Assembly (NCBI GenBank): GCA_023460235.1 | Contig: JAEWRE010000067.1 | Span: 1 to 64,000, forward strand | Source: Bacillota bacterium | GTDB taxonomy: Bacteria; Bacillota; Clostridia; TANB77; CAG-465 | Length of the DNA: 64,000 nt | Direction: 5' to 3' | In this document: positions 1-7,990 of the stretch, piece after piece | Layout: the number at the start of each line of letters is the position of its first letter | Numbering within the stretch: position 1 is the first letter of the stretch | Notes under the pieces: generated by a model | Database searches by the model: none | Told to the model about the DNA's origin: nothing | The model's input: the letters and a program-made list of their open reading frames with translations, nothing else | Position numbers and translations under genes: made by a program

Positions 1-162
1 GGTAATACAGGTAACACGGGTAACACAGGTAATACAGGTAACACGGGTAACACAGGTAATACAGGTAACACGGGTAACACAGGTAATACAGGTAACACGG
101 GTAACACAGGTAATACAGGTAACACGGGTAACACAGGTAATACAGATAACACAGGTGGAACT
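1..162 (+). repeat. 27-bp in-frame tandem repeat encoding Gly-Asn-Thr triplets
   Basis: The unit GGTAATACAGGTAACACGGG plus TAACACA (27 bp) is repeated five times without change from 1 to 135. A sixth, decayed copy ends near 162. It is read in the frame of the downstream gene as uninterrupted Gly-Asn-Thr triplets, then Gly-Asn-Thr-Asp-Asn-Thr-Gly-Gly-Thr. The array runs off the left edge, so its full length is unknown. Exact repetition at DNA level suggests recent expansion and likely length variation between strains. Confidence 0.95.
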
Positions 163-819
163 ACAGAGCCAGCATACAATCAACCAGTAATACACTTTTC
201 AGTGGATGGTAGTGATAATGCTCAATATTATCAAAGTACATCTTTATCCGTAACTGGAGATTATAAGACAGGAACTTTAAAATATTATTTATCTATGCAA
301 AATGTTCAACAACCTAGTATTAGTACTTTTACTAATTCATATATATCTGAAATTACATTATCAAGATATAATGGAGGAGTTATGTATGTTTGGGCAATGG
401 TTGAAGGTAAAAAAGGTGAGACCATTATGACTTGCTCTAAAGGGTTTAAACTTTCATCTTTTCCAATTATTAGTGCAACTGTTGATTTTACTGCAGGATA
501 TTATTTAGACGCACCAGAAAGTGGTACAAGTATACAGTTGAACTTTATGAATGTTGTTATAAATGATGATAAATCATCTGATAGTCCTACTACATATACA
601 GCATATTATGCTATCGCATATGATGATATACCAGTTACATATAAAAAATTTAATTATACTAAAGGTCAAAAAATTAACTTTAAATCTAATAATTTTGATG
701 TTTATGATGTTTACGACAATGGAAATAGATTTTCAGTAAATGCAACGTTATATATAAAAATTGTAGATCAGTTTTCAAGAGAAACTGTAAGTAAATACGT
801 AAAAACATTTGAATTTTAA
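1..819 (+). CDS. C-terminal part of a repeat-containing, probably surface-exposed protein (5' end outside window)
   Basis: The reading frame is open from base 1, so the first internal ATG at 202 is not the start. About 54 residues of Gly-Asn-Thr repeat act as a flexible or collagen-like (G-X-Y) spacer. They are followed by about 215 residues rich in Tyr, Ser, Thr and Asn with alternating hydrophobic positions, which looks like a beta-sandwich extracellular domain. There is no cysteine-rich motif and no LPXTG sorting signal at the C-terminus, which ends in an aromatic residue followed by Glu-Phe. A Rho-independent terminator follows directly. I do not recognise the C-terminal domain. By analogy with the large proteins at 30.5-54 kb it may also be a modular surface protein, but its N-terminus cannot be seen. 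Confidence 0.85.
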   Translation, partial: GNTGNTGNTGNTGNTGNTGNTGNTGNTGNTGNTGNTGNTGNTGNTGNTDNTGGTTEPAYNQPVIHFSVDGSDNAQYYQSTSLSVTGDYKTGTLKYYLSMQNVQQPSISTFTNSYISEITLSRYNGGVMYVWAMVEGKKGETIMTCSKGFKLSSFPIISATVDFTAGYYLDAPESGTSIQLNFMNVVINDDKSSDSPTTYTAYYAIAYDDIPVTYKKFNYTKGQKINFKSNNFDVYDVYDNGNRFSVNATLYIKIVDQFSRETVSKYVKTFEF

Positions 820-827
820 TATAAAGG

Positions 828-856
828 ATCATAGAAAATATTCTATGATTTTTTTA
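828..856 (+). terminator. Rho-independent terminator
   Basis: ATCATAGAA (828-836) pairs with TTCTATGAT (841-849) over a 4-nt loop and is followed by a run of T. It closes the partial surface-protein gene. Confidence 0.85.
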
Positions 857-878
857 TTCATACTCTTAAATATTCTAT

Positions 879-907
879 TTGCTTTTTATTTGCTGTTGTG
901 ATATAAT
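879..907 (+). promoter_or_regulatory. SigA-type promoter of the DUF2344 gene
   Basis: TTGCTT at 879-884 and TATAAT at 902-907 are separated by 17 bp. Transcription would begin near 914. This rules out the ATG at 911 as a start and supports the ATG at 932. Confidence 0.7.
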
Positions 908-931
908 TTCATGGTAAAAGGAGGGCAATAC

Positions 932-1609
932 ATGGAAAGATTAAGAGTAATATATAGCAAATCAAAAGAAGCAATTTATGTTTCGCATCTAGATATAATA
1001 AAGATATTTGAACAATCATTGTCAAGAGCAAATATAAATGTACATTTTACATCAGGATTTAATCCTAAACCTGAACTTGTTTTTGCTCATCCATTATCAG
1101 TAGGAATAGAAAGTATCGCTGAAATTGTAGAAATAACACTTGAAGAAAAGATTCAAATACCATTTTTTATAAAGGAGTTGAATAATGTATTACCTTCTGG
1201 GATTATAATTTTATCTGCAGAATATGTAGATTTAAAAGGAAAAAATATAATGTCAAGGGTATATGCCGCAACATATATTATTGAGACAATTTATCCTAAA
1301 GATAAATTTTTAAACATGAATAAAAGAGAAATAGAAGATAGTAAGAAAAAATATAAAGATTTAATGGATGAATATTTATATCAAGACAATATTCTTGTGT
1401 TGAAAAAATCTAAAGATAGAATGGAAAGAATAGATATAAAACCACAAATAATTGCTTATGATTTTTTAATAGATGGAAATTTAGAAATAACCGTTAGTGC
1501 AGGATCAAAAAATAATCTTAAACCTTCATTTATTTTTGATGGCTATAATGAGTATATTGATGAAAAATTTGAATGTAATATTAAGAGGACAAGAGTGCTA
1601 TATATGTAG
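932..1609 (+). CDS. TIGR03936-family radical SAM-linked protein (DUF2344)
   Basis: A 225-residue protein opening with M-E-R-L-R-V-I-Y-S-K and the segments YVSHLDIIKIFEQSL and GFNPKPELVFAHPLSVG, which are typical of DUF2344/TIGR03936. This domain is normally fused to, or encoded just after, a B12-binding radical SAM protein (TIGR03960). Here it stands alone with its own promoter and the radical SAM partner is not in the window. The biochemical role of the family is not settled. The start at 932 follows AAAGGAGGGC at good spacing, whereas the ATG at 911 overlaps the promoter. It is followed by spoVG, which has a separate promoter. Confidence 0.8.
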   Translation: MERLRVIYSKSKEAIYVSHLDIIKIFEQSLSRANINVHFTSGFNPKPELVFAHPLSVGIESIAEIVEITLEEKIQIPFFIKELNNVLPSGIIILSAEYVDLKGKNIMSRVYAATYIIETIYPKDKFLNMNKREIEDSKKKYKDLMDEYLYQDNILVLKKSKDRMERIDIKPQIIAYDFLIDGNLEITVSAGSKNNLKPSFIFDGYNEYIDEKFECNIKRTRVLYM

Positions 1610-1685
1610 AATTTGTCGAAAAAAATCGAATATTTAGAAAATACAAATAATTTGTTATTTTTTACAAATTATGGTAAACCAAGTA

Positions 1686-1714
1686 TTGACATTAAATATT
1701 TATTATGTGATAAT
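1686..1714 (+). promoter_or_regulatory. Promoter of spoVG
   Basis: TTGACA at 1686-1691, a 17-bp spacer and GATAAT at 1709-1714 give a strong vegetative promoter 32 bp upstream of the spoVG start. Confidence 0.75.
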
Positions 1715-1745
1715 ATAGTTACAGTAAAGGAAGGCGGTGTAAGAA

Positions 1746-2000
1746 ATGCAAATAACAGATGTTAGAGTTAGAAAAGTAAATTCTCAAAATAGAATGAAAG
1801 CTATAGCATCTATAACTCTTGATGATGTATTCGTAATACATGATATCAAAGTTATAGAAAGTGATAAAGGACTTTTTATCGCTATGCCTAGTAGAAAAAC
1901 TCCAAACGGAGAATTCAAAGATATTGCTCATCCAATAAACACTGAGACAAGAGAAGAATTACAAAAAGCAATTATTGAAAAATATAATGAAGCTGAGTAA
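1746..2000 (+). CDS. spoVG: SpoVG family RNA/DNA-binding regulator
   Basis: The 84-residue protein opens MQITDVRVRKV and contains ALASITLDD-like and FIAMPSRKTPNGEFKDIAHP segments, which are signatures of SpoVG. The family binds nucleic acid as a small dimer and tunes septation, sporulation and surface-gene expression in Firmicutes. Full family length. The start follows AAGGAAGGCGGTG. The gene has its own promoter and terminator and so is monocistronic. In Bacillus the gene is SigH-driven; here the promoter looks vegetative. Confidence 0.95.
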   Translation: MQITDVRVRKVNSQNRMKAIASITLDDVFVIHDIKVIESDKGLFIAMPSRKTPNGEFKDIAHPINTETREELQKAIIEKYNEAE

Positions 2001-2020
2001 TTATTAAATTAGTAATAATC

Positions 2021-2045
2021 AAGAGGGTTTTTATACCCTCTTTTA
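2021..2045 (+). terminator. Rho-independent terminator after spoVG
   Basis: AGAGGGT (2022-2028) pairs with ACCCTCT (2035-2041), followed by TTTTAAT. Confidence 0.85.
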
Positions 2046-2066
2046 ATATATATAGGTGAAATTAAT

Positions 2067-3674
2067 ATGAATGAATATTTAAAAGAAAAAGTTTCAAAAA
2101 TACCATTTGATCCTGGAATTTATATGATGAAGGATGAGAATGGTACAATAATATATGTAGGAAAAGCTATTTCTTTGAGAAAAAGAGTAAGACAATATTT
2201 TCAAAAAAATAACAAATCAAAAAGAATTGAAAAAATGGTTTCTTTAATTAGAGATATATCATATATTGTTACAAAAAATGAAGTAGAGGCTTTAGTTCTT
2301 GAATGTAACTATATTAAAGAGCATAATCCTAAATTTAATGTAATGTTAAAAGATGACAAGAGCTATCCATATATAAAAATAAATGTTAAAGATAAGTATC
2401 CTACTATATTTGTAACAAGAACTAAAAAGCAAGATAAAGCTTTATATTTTGGACCATATACAAATGTTGGTGCGATGAGAGATGTACTTCACACAATAAA
2501 AGAGATATTTCCTGTTAAAAGATGTAAATATAATTTGGAAAAGAAAAAAATAGCATCCCCATGTTTGTATTATCATATTGGAAGATGTCTAGGCCCATGT
2601 ATTAATGATGTAAAACTGGATGAATATAAAAATATGATAGATCAAATAGTTTTGTTTTTGCAAGGAAAAACTAACAGCATAAAAGATATTATTACAAAAC
2701 AAATTGAAGAGTGTATTGAAAAGCTTGATTTTGAGAAGGCACAAACATTAAAGCAAAGACTTGAAAATATAGAAAAGATAAGTTTGAAACAAACTGTTGC
2801 TAATTTAAATGAAAACAGTACAGATGTATTTGGGTATGTGTATAATGAAGAGACTTTATATGTACAGATATTTAAAATAAGAGATTATAAAGTAGTTCTT
2901 CATGATAATGTAAAGATTACTGATATAATTGCTGAAGAAGTAGAAGATTCTCTTATTCAAATTGTTTCAAATTATTATGTCCAAAATAAAGATATACCAA
3001 AGAAAGTATATATAAAACTAAATGAAGAAAATTCAGAGCTTTTAAATGACTTCTTTATTAATCAAAATATAAAACTTCAAGTTATTTGTCCTAAAAAAGG
3101 CGAAAAAATGAACCTAATAAAAATGGTTGAAAATAATATTCATATTAATATAGAAGATAATAAAAACAATGTACTTGATGATTTATCAGTTCTACTTGGT
3201 TTCAATCAAACTATAGATTCAATAGAATGCTATGATATTTCTAATTTAAGAAATGATTATATAGTTGGATGTATGATAAGATTTGAAAATGGTAAATTAA
3301 ACAAGAAAATGTATAGAAAGTTTAAAATTAAGTCAACAGAGACACAAGATGATCCAAAGAGCATGTATGAAGTATTAACTAGAAGAATTAAGCATGCAAA
3401 AGATTGGCCACTTCCAGATATTATACTAATAGATGGTGGTAAAACACAGCTTAATATGGTAAAAAAAGCTTTTAGTGAATCTGATGAAATAACTAATTTA
3501 TATGGTATGGTTAAAAATGATAAGCATAGAACAAGAGGACTAATAGATAGAGAAGGAAATGAATTTGATCTTTCAAATAGTAAGAAAATACTTAACTTTT
3601 TAACTTTTTTACAAGATGAGGTCCATAGATTTACAATAACTTATCATAGAAGTTTAAGAGATAGAATAAATTAA
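2067..3674 (+). CDS. uvrC: UvrABC system protein C, lacking the C-terminal HhH domain
   Basis: Excinuclease subunit making the dual incisions in nucleotide excision repair. Visible parts: GIY-YIG nuclease (GIYMMKDENGTIIYVGKA, about residues 17-35, with the catalytic Glu in EVEALVLECNYIKEHNPKFN), a Cys-containing region CKYN...CLYYHIGRCLGPC, the UVR motif (about 205-240), and an RNase H-like C-terminal nuclease with CYDISN, LIDGGKTQLN and DEVHRF carrying the Asp-Asp-His triad. At 535 residues it is about 70 shorter than usual and stops just after the RNase H-like domain, at HRSLRDRIN. The (HhH)2 domain that helps DNA binding and 5' incision is missing. A terminator begins 8 bp after the stop, so this looks like the real end and not a sequencing break. 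Confidence 0.93.
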   Translation: MNEYLKEKVSKIPFDPGIYMMKDENGTIIYVGKAISLRKRVRQYFQKNNKSKRIEKMVSLIRDISYIVTKNEVEALVLECNYIKEHNPKFNVMLKDDKSYPYIKINVKDKYPTIFVTRTKKQDKALYFGPYTNVGAMRDVLHTIKEIFPVKRCKYNLEKKKIASPCLYYHIGRCLGPCINDVKLDEYKNMIDQIVLFLQGKTNSIKDIITKQIEECIEKLDFEKAQTLKQRLENIEKISLKQTVANLNENSTDVFGYVYNEETLYVQIFKIRDYKVVLHDNVKITDIIAEEVEDSLIQIVSNYYVQNKDIPKKVYIKLNEENSELLNDFFINQNIKLQVICPKKGEKMNLIKMVENNIHINIEDNKNNVLDDLSVLLGFNQTIDSIECYDISNLRNDYIVGCMIRFENGKLNKKMYRKFKIKSTETQDDPKSMYEVLTRRIKHAKDWPLPDIILIDGGKTQLNMVKKAFSESDEITNLYGMVKNDKHRTRGLIDREGNEFDLSNSKKILNFLTFLQDEVHRFTITYHRSLRDRIN

Positions 3675-3681
3675 ACACTTT

Positions 3682-3724
3682 AATTCAATTTAAAAATTAA
3701 AATATTTTTAAATTGAATTTTTTT
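3682..3724 (+). terminator. Rho-independent terminator after uvrC
   Basis: AATTCAATTTAAAAA (3682-3696) pairs perfectly with TTTTTAAATTGAATT (3705-3719) and is followed by T residues. Confidence 0.85.
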
Positions 3725-3775
3725 ACAGTAATACATATTTCATTATTGCAAAAAATAATAATGGAGGCGATAATA

Positions 3776-3976
3776 ATGGAATATAAACAAAAAATTGAAT
3801 GTAATGTAGTACAATGTGCGCATAACTCTGTTGAGGACTGTACTTGTAGACTTGATAGCATAAAAGTATGTCCTCCAGGGCATAAGGTGAAAAAAGATTT
3901 TAAAGAAGATACTGCATGTTCATCATATGATTTTGCAGGAGATCTAAATGTAAGAGCTCAAATGTATGGAGAATAA
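3776..3976 (+). CDS. DUF1540 domain-containing small Cys-rich protein
   Basis: A 66-residue protein with the DUF1540 pattern: IECNVVQCAHN near the start, then DCTCRLDSIKVC, a spacer, and CSSYDF. The conserved Cys and His residues suggest a small metal-binding fold. The family is common in Clostridia, often near sporulation or stress genes, and has no firmly known function. I chose the ATG at 3776 because GGAGG at 3763-3767 sits in front of it; the longer frame from 3713 overlaps the uvrC terminator. Terminators on both sides make it monocistronic. Confidence 0.85.
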   Translation: MEYKQKIECNVVQCAHNSVEDCTCRLDSIKVCPPGHKVKKDFKEDTACSSYDFAGDLNVRAQMYGE

Positions 3977-3984
3977 TAAAACCT

Positions 3985-4045
3985 AAAAATAGTGTCTTTT
4001 AAATTAACAGATTAAAATGTTAGTTTAAAATGACACTATTTTATT
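3985..4045 (+). terminator. Rho-independent terminator
   Basis: AAATAGTGTC and TTTTAAA on the left arm pair with TTTAAAA and GACACTATTT on the right arm, followed by TTATTATTTTTTT. It ends the DUF1540 transcript. Confidence 0.75.
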
Positions 4046-4135
4046 ATTTTTTTAAAAGCATGACACCTTTCGACAAATTTCGCACTTAAAATATAATATC
4101 ATATTTTGTAGATATGATAAAATAGGGGCGAGTTT

Positions 4136-4483
4136 TTACTTAGTTTCGAAAAAATTTAAAATATGCTTTAATAGTTTTTGTGTATCCTCGTCTTTGTAAT
4201 TATCATTATTAAGTCTGTTTGATAAAGACATGCTATCTGAATCTTTTAGAGAAACCTCTTTTATATCTTTAAATAAATCATTTGGTGTACAATCAAGTGC
4301 ACAGCAAAGTCTAACAAGTATTTCTATAGTGCAAGCGTTTTTGCCACTTTCAATTCTTCCTACTTGTACTGATGATATTCCTATAATATCTGATAATTGT
4401 TCTTGAGTATATTTTTTCATTACTCTAAACTTTTTTACATTTGCTCCGAAGATAATTAAATTAATATTTGATTTGCTTTTCAT
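4136..4483 (-). CDS. XRE-family helix-turn-helix transcriptional regulator
   Basis: A 115-residue protein with a Cro/C1-type HTH at about residues 12-66: a basic first helix, YTQEQLSDIIGISSVQVGRIE, and SGKNACTIEILVRLCCALDC before TPNDLF. The C-terminal tail is short, acidic and of unknown role. The start is the ATG at 4483 preceded by AAAGGTG; the GTG three codons upstream overlaps that ribosome site. A TATAAT at 4501-4506 on this strand is a likely -10 element. It is divergent from the asp23 cluster across about 300 bp of AT-rich DNA, so it could control itself, that cluster, or both. The target is unknown. Confidence 0.85.
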   Translation of the reverse strand: MKSKSNINLIIFGANVKKFRVMKKYTQEQLSDIIGISSVQVGRIESGKNACTIEILVRLCCALDCTPNDLFKDIKEVSLKDSDSMSLSNRLNNDNYKDEDTQKLLKHILNFFETK

Positions 4484-4571
4484 AAACTTCACCTTTATCT
4501 ATTATAACAAGTTTTTTTAATAATTAAAAGAGTTAACACAATATTTTCACATTTTTTTTGAAAAAAATCAA

Positions 4572-4585
4572 AAAATGATCATTTT
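4572..4585. promoter_or_regulatory. Candidate operator palindrome in the XRE/asp23 divergent region
   Basis: AAAATGATCATTTT is a perfect 14-bp palindrome. It lies between the divergent XRE regulator and the asp23 cluster in a 300-bp intergenic stretch that otherwise shows only AT-rich sequence and the two promoters. It is a plausible binding site for the XRE protein, but in DNA this AT-rich short palindromes also arise by chance. Confidence 0.3.
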
Positions 4586-4718
4586 ATGTTTATAATATTA
4601 TTATTTACAAATTATATTTATATAATACAATTAAATCTAAAAATATAAAATAATAAAAAGTTAGGTTATAGTAAACGACATTTTTTTTATCAAAAAGATG
4701 AAATTTATGTGAAAGTAC

Positions 4719-4747
4719 GTGACTTTTATTTTAACTTGAGTTATAAT
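4719..4747 (+). promoter_or_regulatory. Promoter of the asp23 cluster
   Basis: GTGACT at 4719-4724 and TATAAT at 4742-4747 are 17 bp apart, 46 bp upstream of the asp23-like start. Confidence 0.6.
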
Positions 4748-4792
4748 ATATAAAAATGATAAATTGTTTATCTTTTTGAGGAGGTAATTATT

Positions 4793-5293
4793 ATGAGTAA
4801 TAAAAAAGTTAAAGAAAATGATGTTGAAAATGTAAATATTAAAAATGAAGAAGATAGTGTAAAGAAAACTGAAACTAGAGTTTCTACTTCAGAACCAAAT
4901 GTTGAAATCGATACTAACCTAAATATTTCAGAGGATGTTATTGGAATTATAGCAGGACTTGCTGCATCAGAAGTTGATGGAATTGCAGGAATGACTCTTG
5001 GTTTTGTTGATGGCATAAATCAAATTTTTGGAAATAATAAAAAATATGCAAAAGGTGTAAAAATTACATTAGAAGGTAAAAAAGTTAATGTTGATTTATA
5101 TGTTAATGTAAAATATGGTGTTAGAATACCAGATGTTGCTTGGGCAGCTCAAAGTGCAGTAAAAACTGCAGTTGAAAATATGACTGGACTTGAAGTATTA
5201 GCTGTTAATATTAATGTTCAAGGTATTATATTTGATAAAAATGAAAATTCAAAGAAAACAGAATTTGAAGATTCTGATGTTACTGAAGAATAA
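4793..5293 (+). CDS. Asp23/Gls24 family envelope stress response protein
   Basis: A 166-residue protein. Residues 1-45 are charged and low in complexity. The Asp23 (DUF322) domain follows: NISEDVIGIIAGLAASEVDG, then GKKVNVDLYVNVKYGVRIPD and VLAVNINVQGIIFD. The family forms membrane-proximal assemblies anchored by AmaP and responds to cell-envelope stress. It is first in an operon with amaP and a DUF2273 gene, with gaps of 17 and 12 bp. The start follows GAGGAGGTAATT. Confidence 0.92.
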   Translation: MSNKKVKENDVENVNIKNEEDSVKKTETRVSTSEPNVEIDTNLNISEDVIGIIAGLAASEVDGIAGMTLGFVDGINQIFGNNKKYAKGVKITLEGKKVNVDLYVNVKYGVRIPDVAWAAQSAVKTAVENMTGLEVLAVNINVQGIIFDKNENSKKTEFEDSDVTEE

Positions 5294-5310
5294 ATCGGTT
5301 GGGGGTAAAT

Positions 5311-5847
5311 ATGAAAAAGTTTGATAAGTTTTTATTAATTGTATTTTCATTAATAATTATAATTGTTTCTGTTTCATTCGTTCTAGTTTCTACAGGTATG
5401 CTAGACCTTAATAGTATTTATAAGTTTTTTAATAGATTTATAATTGAAAATAAAATAGCTGTTTTAATTACAGGTACAATATTTGCTTTATTCGGATTAA
5501 TAGGACTTTTCTCCAATTCAGAAGGAGAGGAGACTCAAAAAGGTGGACTAGCTATAAAACAAGATAATGGTACTACATATATTACACGTGAGACTTTTGA
5601 AAGTATTGTTCATGGCGTAACAAGAGGATATGCTGAGCTTAGAAATGTAAGAGTAGATATGCAAGTTACAGAAACTGGAATTATAGTTAATATATATACT
5701 ATGATTTTGCCAGATACTGTAGTTCCGACATTGATATCAAAATTACAAGAAAATGTTAAATCAAGTGTACTAAAGCAAACAACTGTTGAAATTAAAGAAG
5801 TAAATGTTAAAATAAAAGGTGTATTTCAAGAACCACCAAAGAAATAG
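5311..5847 (+). CDS. amaP: Alkaline shock response membrane anchor protein AmaP
   Basis: A 178-residue protein with two N-terminal membrane segments (about 8-28 and 50-68) and a cytoplasmic Asp23-like domain containing VHGVTRGYAELRNVRVDMQV and KEVNVKIKGVFQEPP. It is the predicted membrane anchor for the Asp23 protein encoded just upstream. The start is the ATG at 5311 after TTGGGGGTAAAT; the TTG at 5299 lies inside the ribosome site. It is followed 12 bp later by a DUF2273 gene, the usual third member. Confidence 0.9.
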   Translation: MKKFDKFLLIVFSLIIIIVSVSFVLVSTGMLDLNSIYKFFNRFIIENKIAVLITGTIFALFGLIGLFSNSEGEETQKGGLAIKQDNGTTYITRETFESIVHGVTRGYAELRNVRVDMQVTETGIIVNIYTMILPDTVVPTLISKLQENVKSSVLKQTTVEIKEVNVKIKGVFQEPPKK

Positions 5848-5859
5848 GATGTGATTTAA

Positions 5860-6129
5860 ATGAAAGATTTTGTTGATTATTTAGTAAAAAATAAATATGT
5901 TATAATTTGCGTATCGATCGTAGTAATATTATATGCAGTTGGTTTAGTTGAATTATTATCTAAATTAATTATATTTTTAGTTTTAATTATTGGTGCTGTA
6001 TTTGTTGGTAAAAAATTACAAGATAATGAAGGAAATATAAAAAATATATTTGATTTAAAAAAATTTACTCAGTATAAAGATGTATATTATTATCAAGAAA
6101 GAGATGAAAACAAGAATAATAAGGAATAG
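5860..6129 (+). CDS. DUF2273 family small membrane protein
   Basis: An 89-residue protein with two close membrane segments (about 10-28 and 32-52) and a charged C-terminal tail. DUF2273 proteins habitually sit in Asp23-AmaP clusters and are presumed partners of the envelope-stress complex. Direct functional evidence for the family is thin. It is spaced for co-transcription with amaP and with nusB 9 bp downstream. Confidence 0.85.
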   Translation: MKDFVDYLVKNKYVIICVSIVVILYAVGLVELLSKLIIFLVLIIGAVFVGKKLQDNEGNIKNIFDLKKFTQYKDVYYYQERDENKNNKE

Positions 6130-6138
6130 GGGAACAAG

Positions 6139-6549
6139 ATGGGAAGAAAAAAAGCAAGAGATAATGCTTTTAAATGTGTTTATCAACTAGAATTTTCAAA
6201 AGATAGAAAAGTTGATGAAATTTTAAATTTTTGCTATGAAGAAAATGAAAATGAAAACGATGAAATAGAATATATTTCAAAAGCTGTAAATGGAGTAAAA
6301 AATAATATTGAAGATATTGATAAAATAATACTTGAAAATCTAAAAAATTGGACGATTGATAGGATTGCAAAAATAGATTTAGCTATTATTAGATTAGCAA
6401 TATATGAAATAATATATGAAAAAGACATACCTGTTAAAGTTAGTGCAAATGAAGCTGTTGAACTTGCAAAAGAATATGGAAATAATGATTCTAAATCATT
6501 TGTAAACGGAATTTTAGCAAAAGTTATTAAAGATAAGGAAGATAATTAA
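6139..6549 (+). CDS. nusB: Transcription antitermination factor NusB
   Basis: A 136-residue all-helical protein with the NusB pattern: R-x-x-A-F-K-C-V-Y-Q-L-E-F near the start, LENLKNWTIDRIAKIDLAIIRLAIYEI, and the C-terminal NEAVELAKEYGNNDSKSFVNGIL. It binds boxA RNA with NusE (S10) to promote rRNA transcription. The stop overlaps the xseA start (TAATG), consistent with translational coupling. asp23-amaP-DUF2273-nusB-xseA-xseB is a familiar clostridial order. Confidence 0.95.
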   Translation: MGRKKARDNAFKCVYQLEFSKDRKVDEILNFCYEENENENDEIEYISKAVNGVKNNIEDIDKIILENLKNWTIDRIAKIDLAIIRLAIYEIIYEKDIPVKVSANEAVELAKEYGNNDSKSFVNGILAKVIKDKEDN

Positions 6550-7742
6550 TGGAACCAAAAGTTTATAGTGTATCACAGTTAAATAGATACATAAAAATGA
6601 TTTTTGATAAAGATACTTTTCTAAATAATGTAAATATTCGTGGTGAAATAACAAACTTCAAACCACATTATACTGGTCATTTATATTTTACTTTAAAAGA
6701 TGAAAGCGCAACTATTAAATGTGTTATGTTTAAAGGTAGTGCTGATACTTTAAGGTTTAAACCAACTGATGGTATGAAAGTGGTAATAACTGGACAAGTT
6801 AATGTTTTTGAAAGAGATGGTGTTTATCAGATCTATTGTAAAAATATGATACCTGAGGGCCTTGGCGAGTTATACATGGCATATGAACAATTAAAAGAAA
6901 AGCTTTCTAAAGAAGGATTATTTAATCCAGAATTTAAGAAGAAAATTCCTTTTTTACCCAATAGAGTAGGTGTAATAACTTCAAAAACAGGTGCTGTTGT
7001 AAGAGATATAATAAATGTTACTACAAGAAGATATGATAAAGTAAATTTGATTATATATCCAGCATCAGTACAAGGTGTTAATGCTTCAAGTTCTGTAATG
7101 CAAGGTGTGAAAACTTTTAATGAATTAAATAATGTAGATGTAATAATAATTGCACGTGGTGGTGGTTCATTTGAAGATTTATTTGGATTTAATGATGAGG
7201 CACTTGCAAGAGAAATTTTTGCTTCAAAGATTCCAGTAATTTCTGCTGTTGGTCACGAAACTGATTTTACAATTTGTGATTTTGTATCAGATCTTAGGGC
7301 TCCAACTCCATCAGCTGCAGCTGAGCTTGTATATCCTCAATATAGTGATATAATTAGAAAAATAAATCTAGATAAATCTAGAATAATAAATGCAGAACAA
7401 AATTATATTGAAAGAAGAAAAGAATATATAAGAAGAATAAAAGCATCAAAACTTGAAAAAGTTCCTATGGATATTATTAATAGGTATAGAATTACAGTTG
7501 ATAATATAATAAGAAATAGTGAAAATAAGATAAGACTTAATATTGAAAGATATAGATCAATTTCAATAAAGACTATTTCTAAAATAGATGCACTTAGTCC
7601 TCTTAAAACACTTACTAGGGGTTACAGTGTTGCAGAAGATTCAAATACAGGTAAGATCATTAAAAGTATAAAAGATGTAAATAAAGATGATAAATTAAAT
7701 TTGACACTAACTGATGGAAAGATTAATGTTGTTGTTGAATAG
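6549..7742 (+). CDS. xseA: Exodeoxyribonuclease VII large subunit
   Basis: A 397-residue protein. The N-terminal OB-fold (residues 1-100) contains VRGEITNFKPHYTGHLYFTL-like sequence. The catalytic domain has PNRVGVITSKTGAVVRDI, IIARGGGSFEDLFGFNDE and PVISAVGHETDFTICDFVSD, followed by LRAPTPSAAAE and a long helical arm. It degrades single-stranded DNA to short oligonucleotides together with XseB, which is encoded 11 bp downstream. Slightly shorter than the Bacillus protein, within the clostridial range. Confidence 0.96.
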   Translation: MEPKVYSVSQLNRYIKMIFDKDTFLNNVNIRGEITNFKPHYTGHLYFTLKDESATIKCVMFKGSADTLRFKPTDGMKVVITGQVNVFERDGVYQIYCKNMIPEGLGELYMAYEQLKEKLSKEGLFNPEFKKKIPFLPNRVGVITSKTGAVVRDIINVTTRRYDKVNLIIYPASVQGVNASSSVMQGVKTFNELNNVDVIIIARGGGSFEDLFGFNDEALAREIFASKIPVISAVGHETDFTICDFVSDLRAPTPSAAAELVYPQYSDIIRKINLDKSRIINAEQNYIERRKEYIRRIKASKLEKVPMDIINRYRITVDNIIRNSENKIRLNIERYRSISIKTISKIDALSPLKTLTRGYSVAEDSNTGKIIKSIKDVNKDDKLNLTLTDGKINVVVE

Positions 7743-7753
7743 TAGGGGGAAAT

Positions 7754-7984
7754 ATGTCAGATAAAACATTTGAAGAAAGCCTAAAAGAACTAGAATTGAT
7801 AGCTGTAGAACTTGAAAATGGAAATTTGAATTTAGATGAATCTATAGAAAAATTTGAAAAGGGTATGAAATTATCAAAAATTTGTACTGAGAAATTAGAT
7901 AAGGCTGAGAAAAAAATTAATATATTATTAAAAAATGAAAATGGTGAATTAGTTGAAGAAAGTTTTGTAGAAACTAACGAATAA
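7754..7984 (+). CDS. xseB: Exodeoxyribonuclease VII small subunit
   Basis: A 76-residue protein with the XseB helical hairpin: FEESLKELELIAVELENGNL, then LDESIEKFEKGMKL and the C-terminal coiled segment. It binds the arm of XseA. The start follows AGTAGGGGGAAAT, and the gene is the last recognisable one of the asp23-nusB-xseAB operon before a hairpin at 7991. Confidence 0.95.
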   Translation: MSDKTFEESLKELELIAVELENGNLNLDESIEKFEKGMKLSKICTEKLDKAEKKINILLKNENGELVEESFVETNE

Positions 7985-7990
7985 TATTAA

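Noticed and set aside
1..162. Possible CRISPR or regulatory repeat array
   Set aside because: The units are directly abutted with no spacers and are in frame with the downstream protein, so this is a coding repeat.
911..931. Upstream ATG for the DUF2344 gene
   Set aside because: It lies 4 bp after the -10 element and upstream of the ribosome site, so it cannot be the start of most transcripts.
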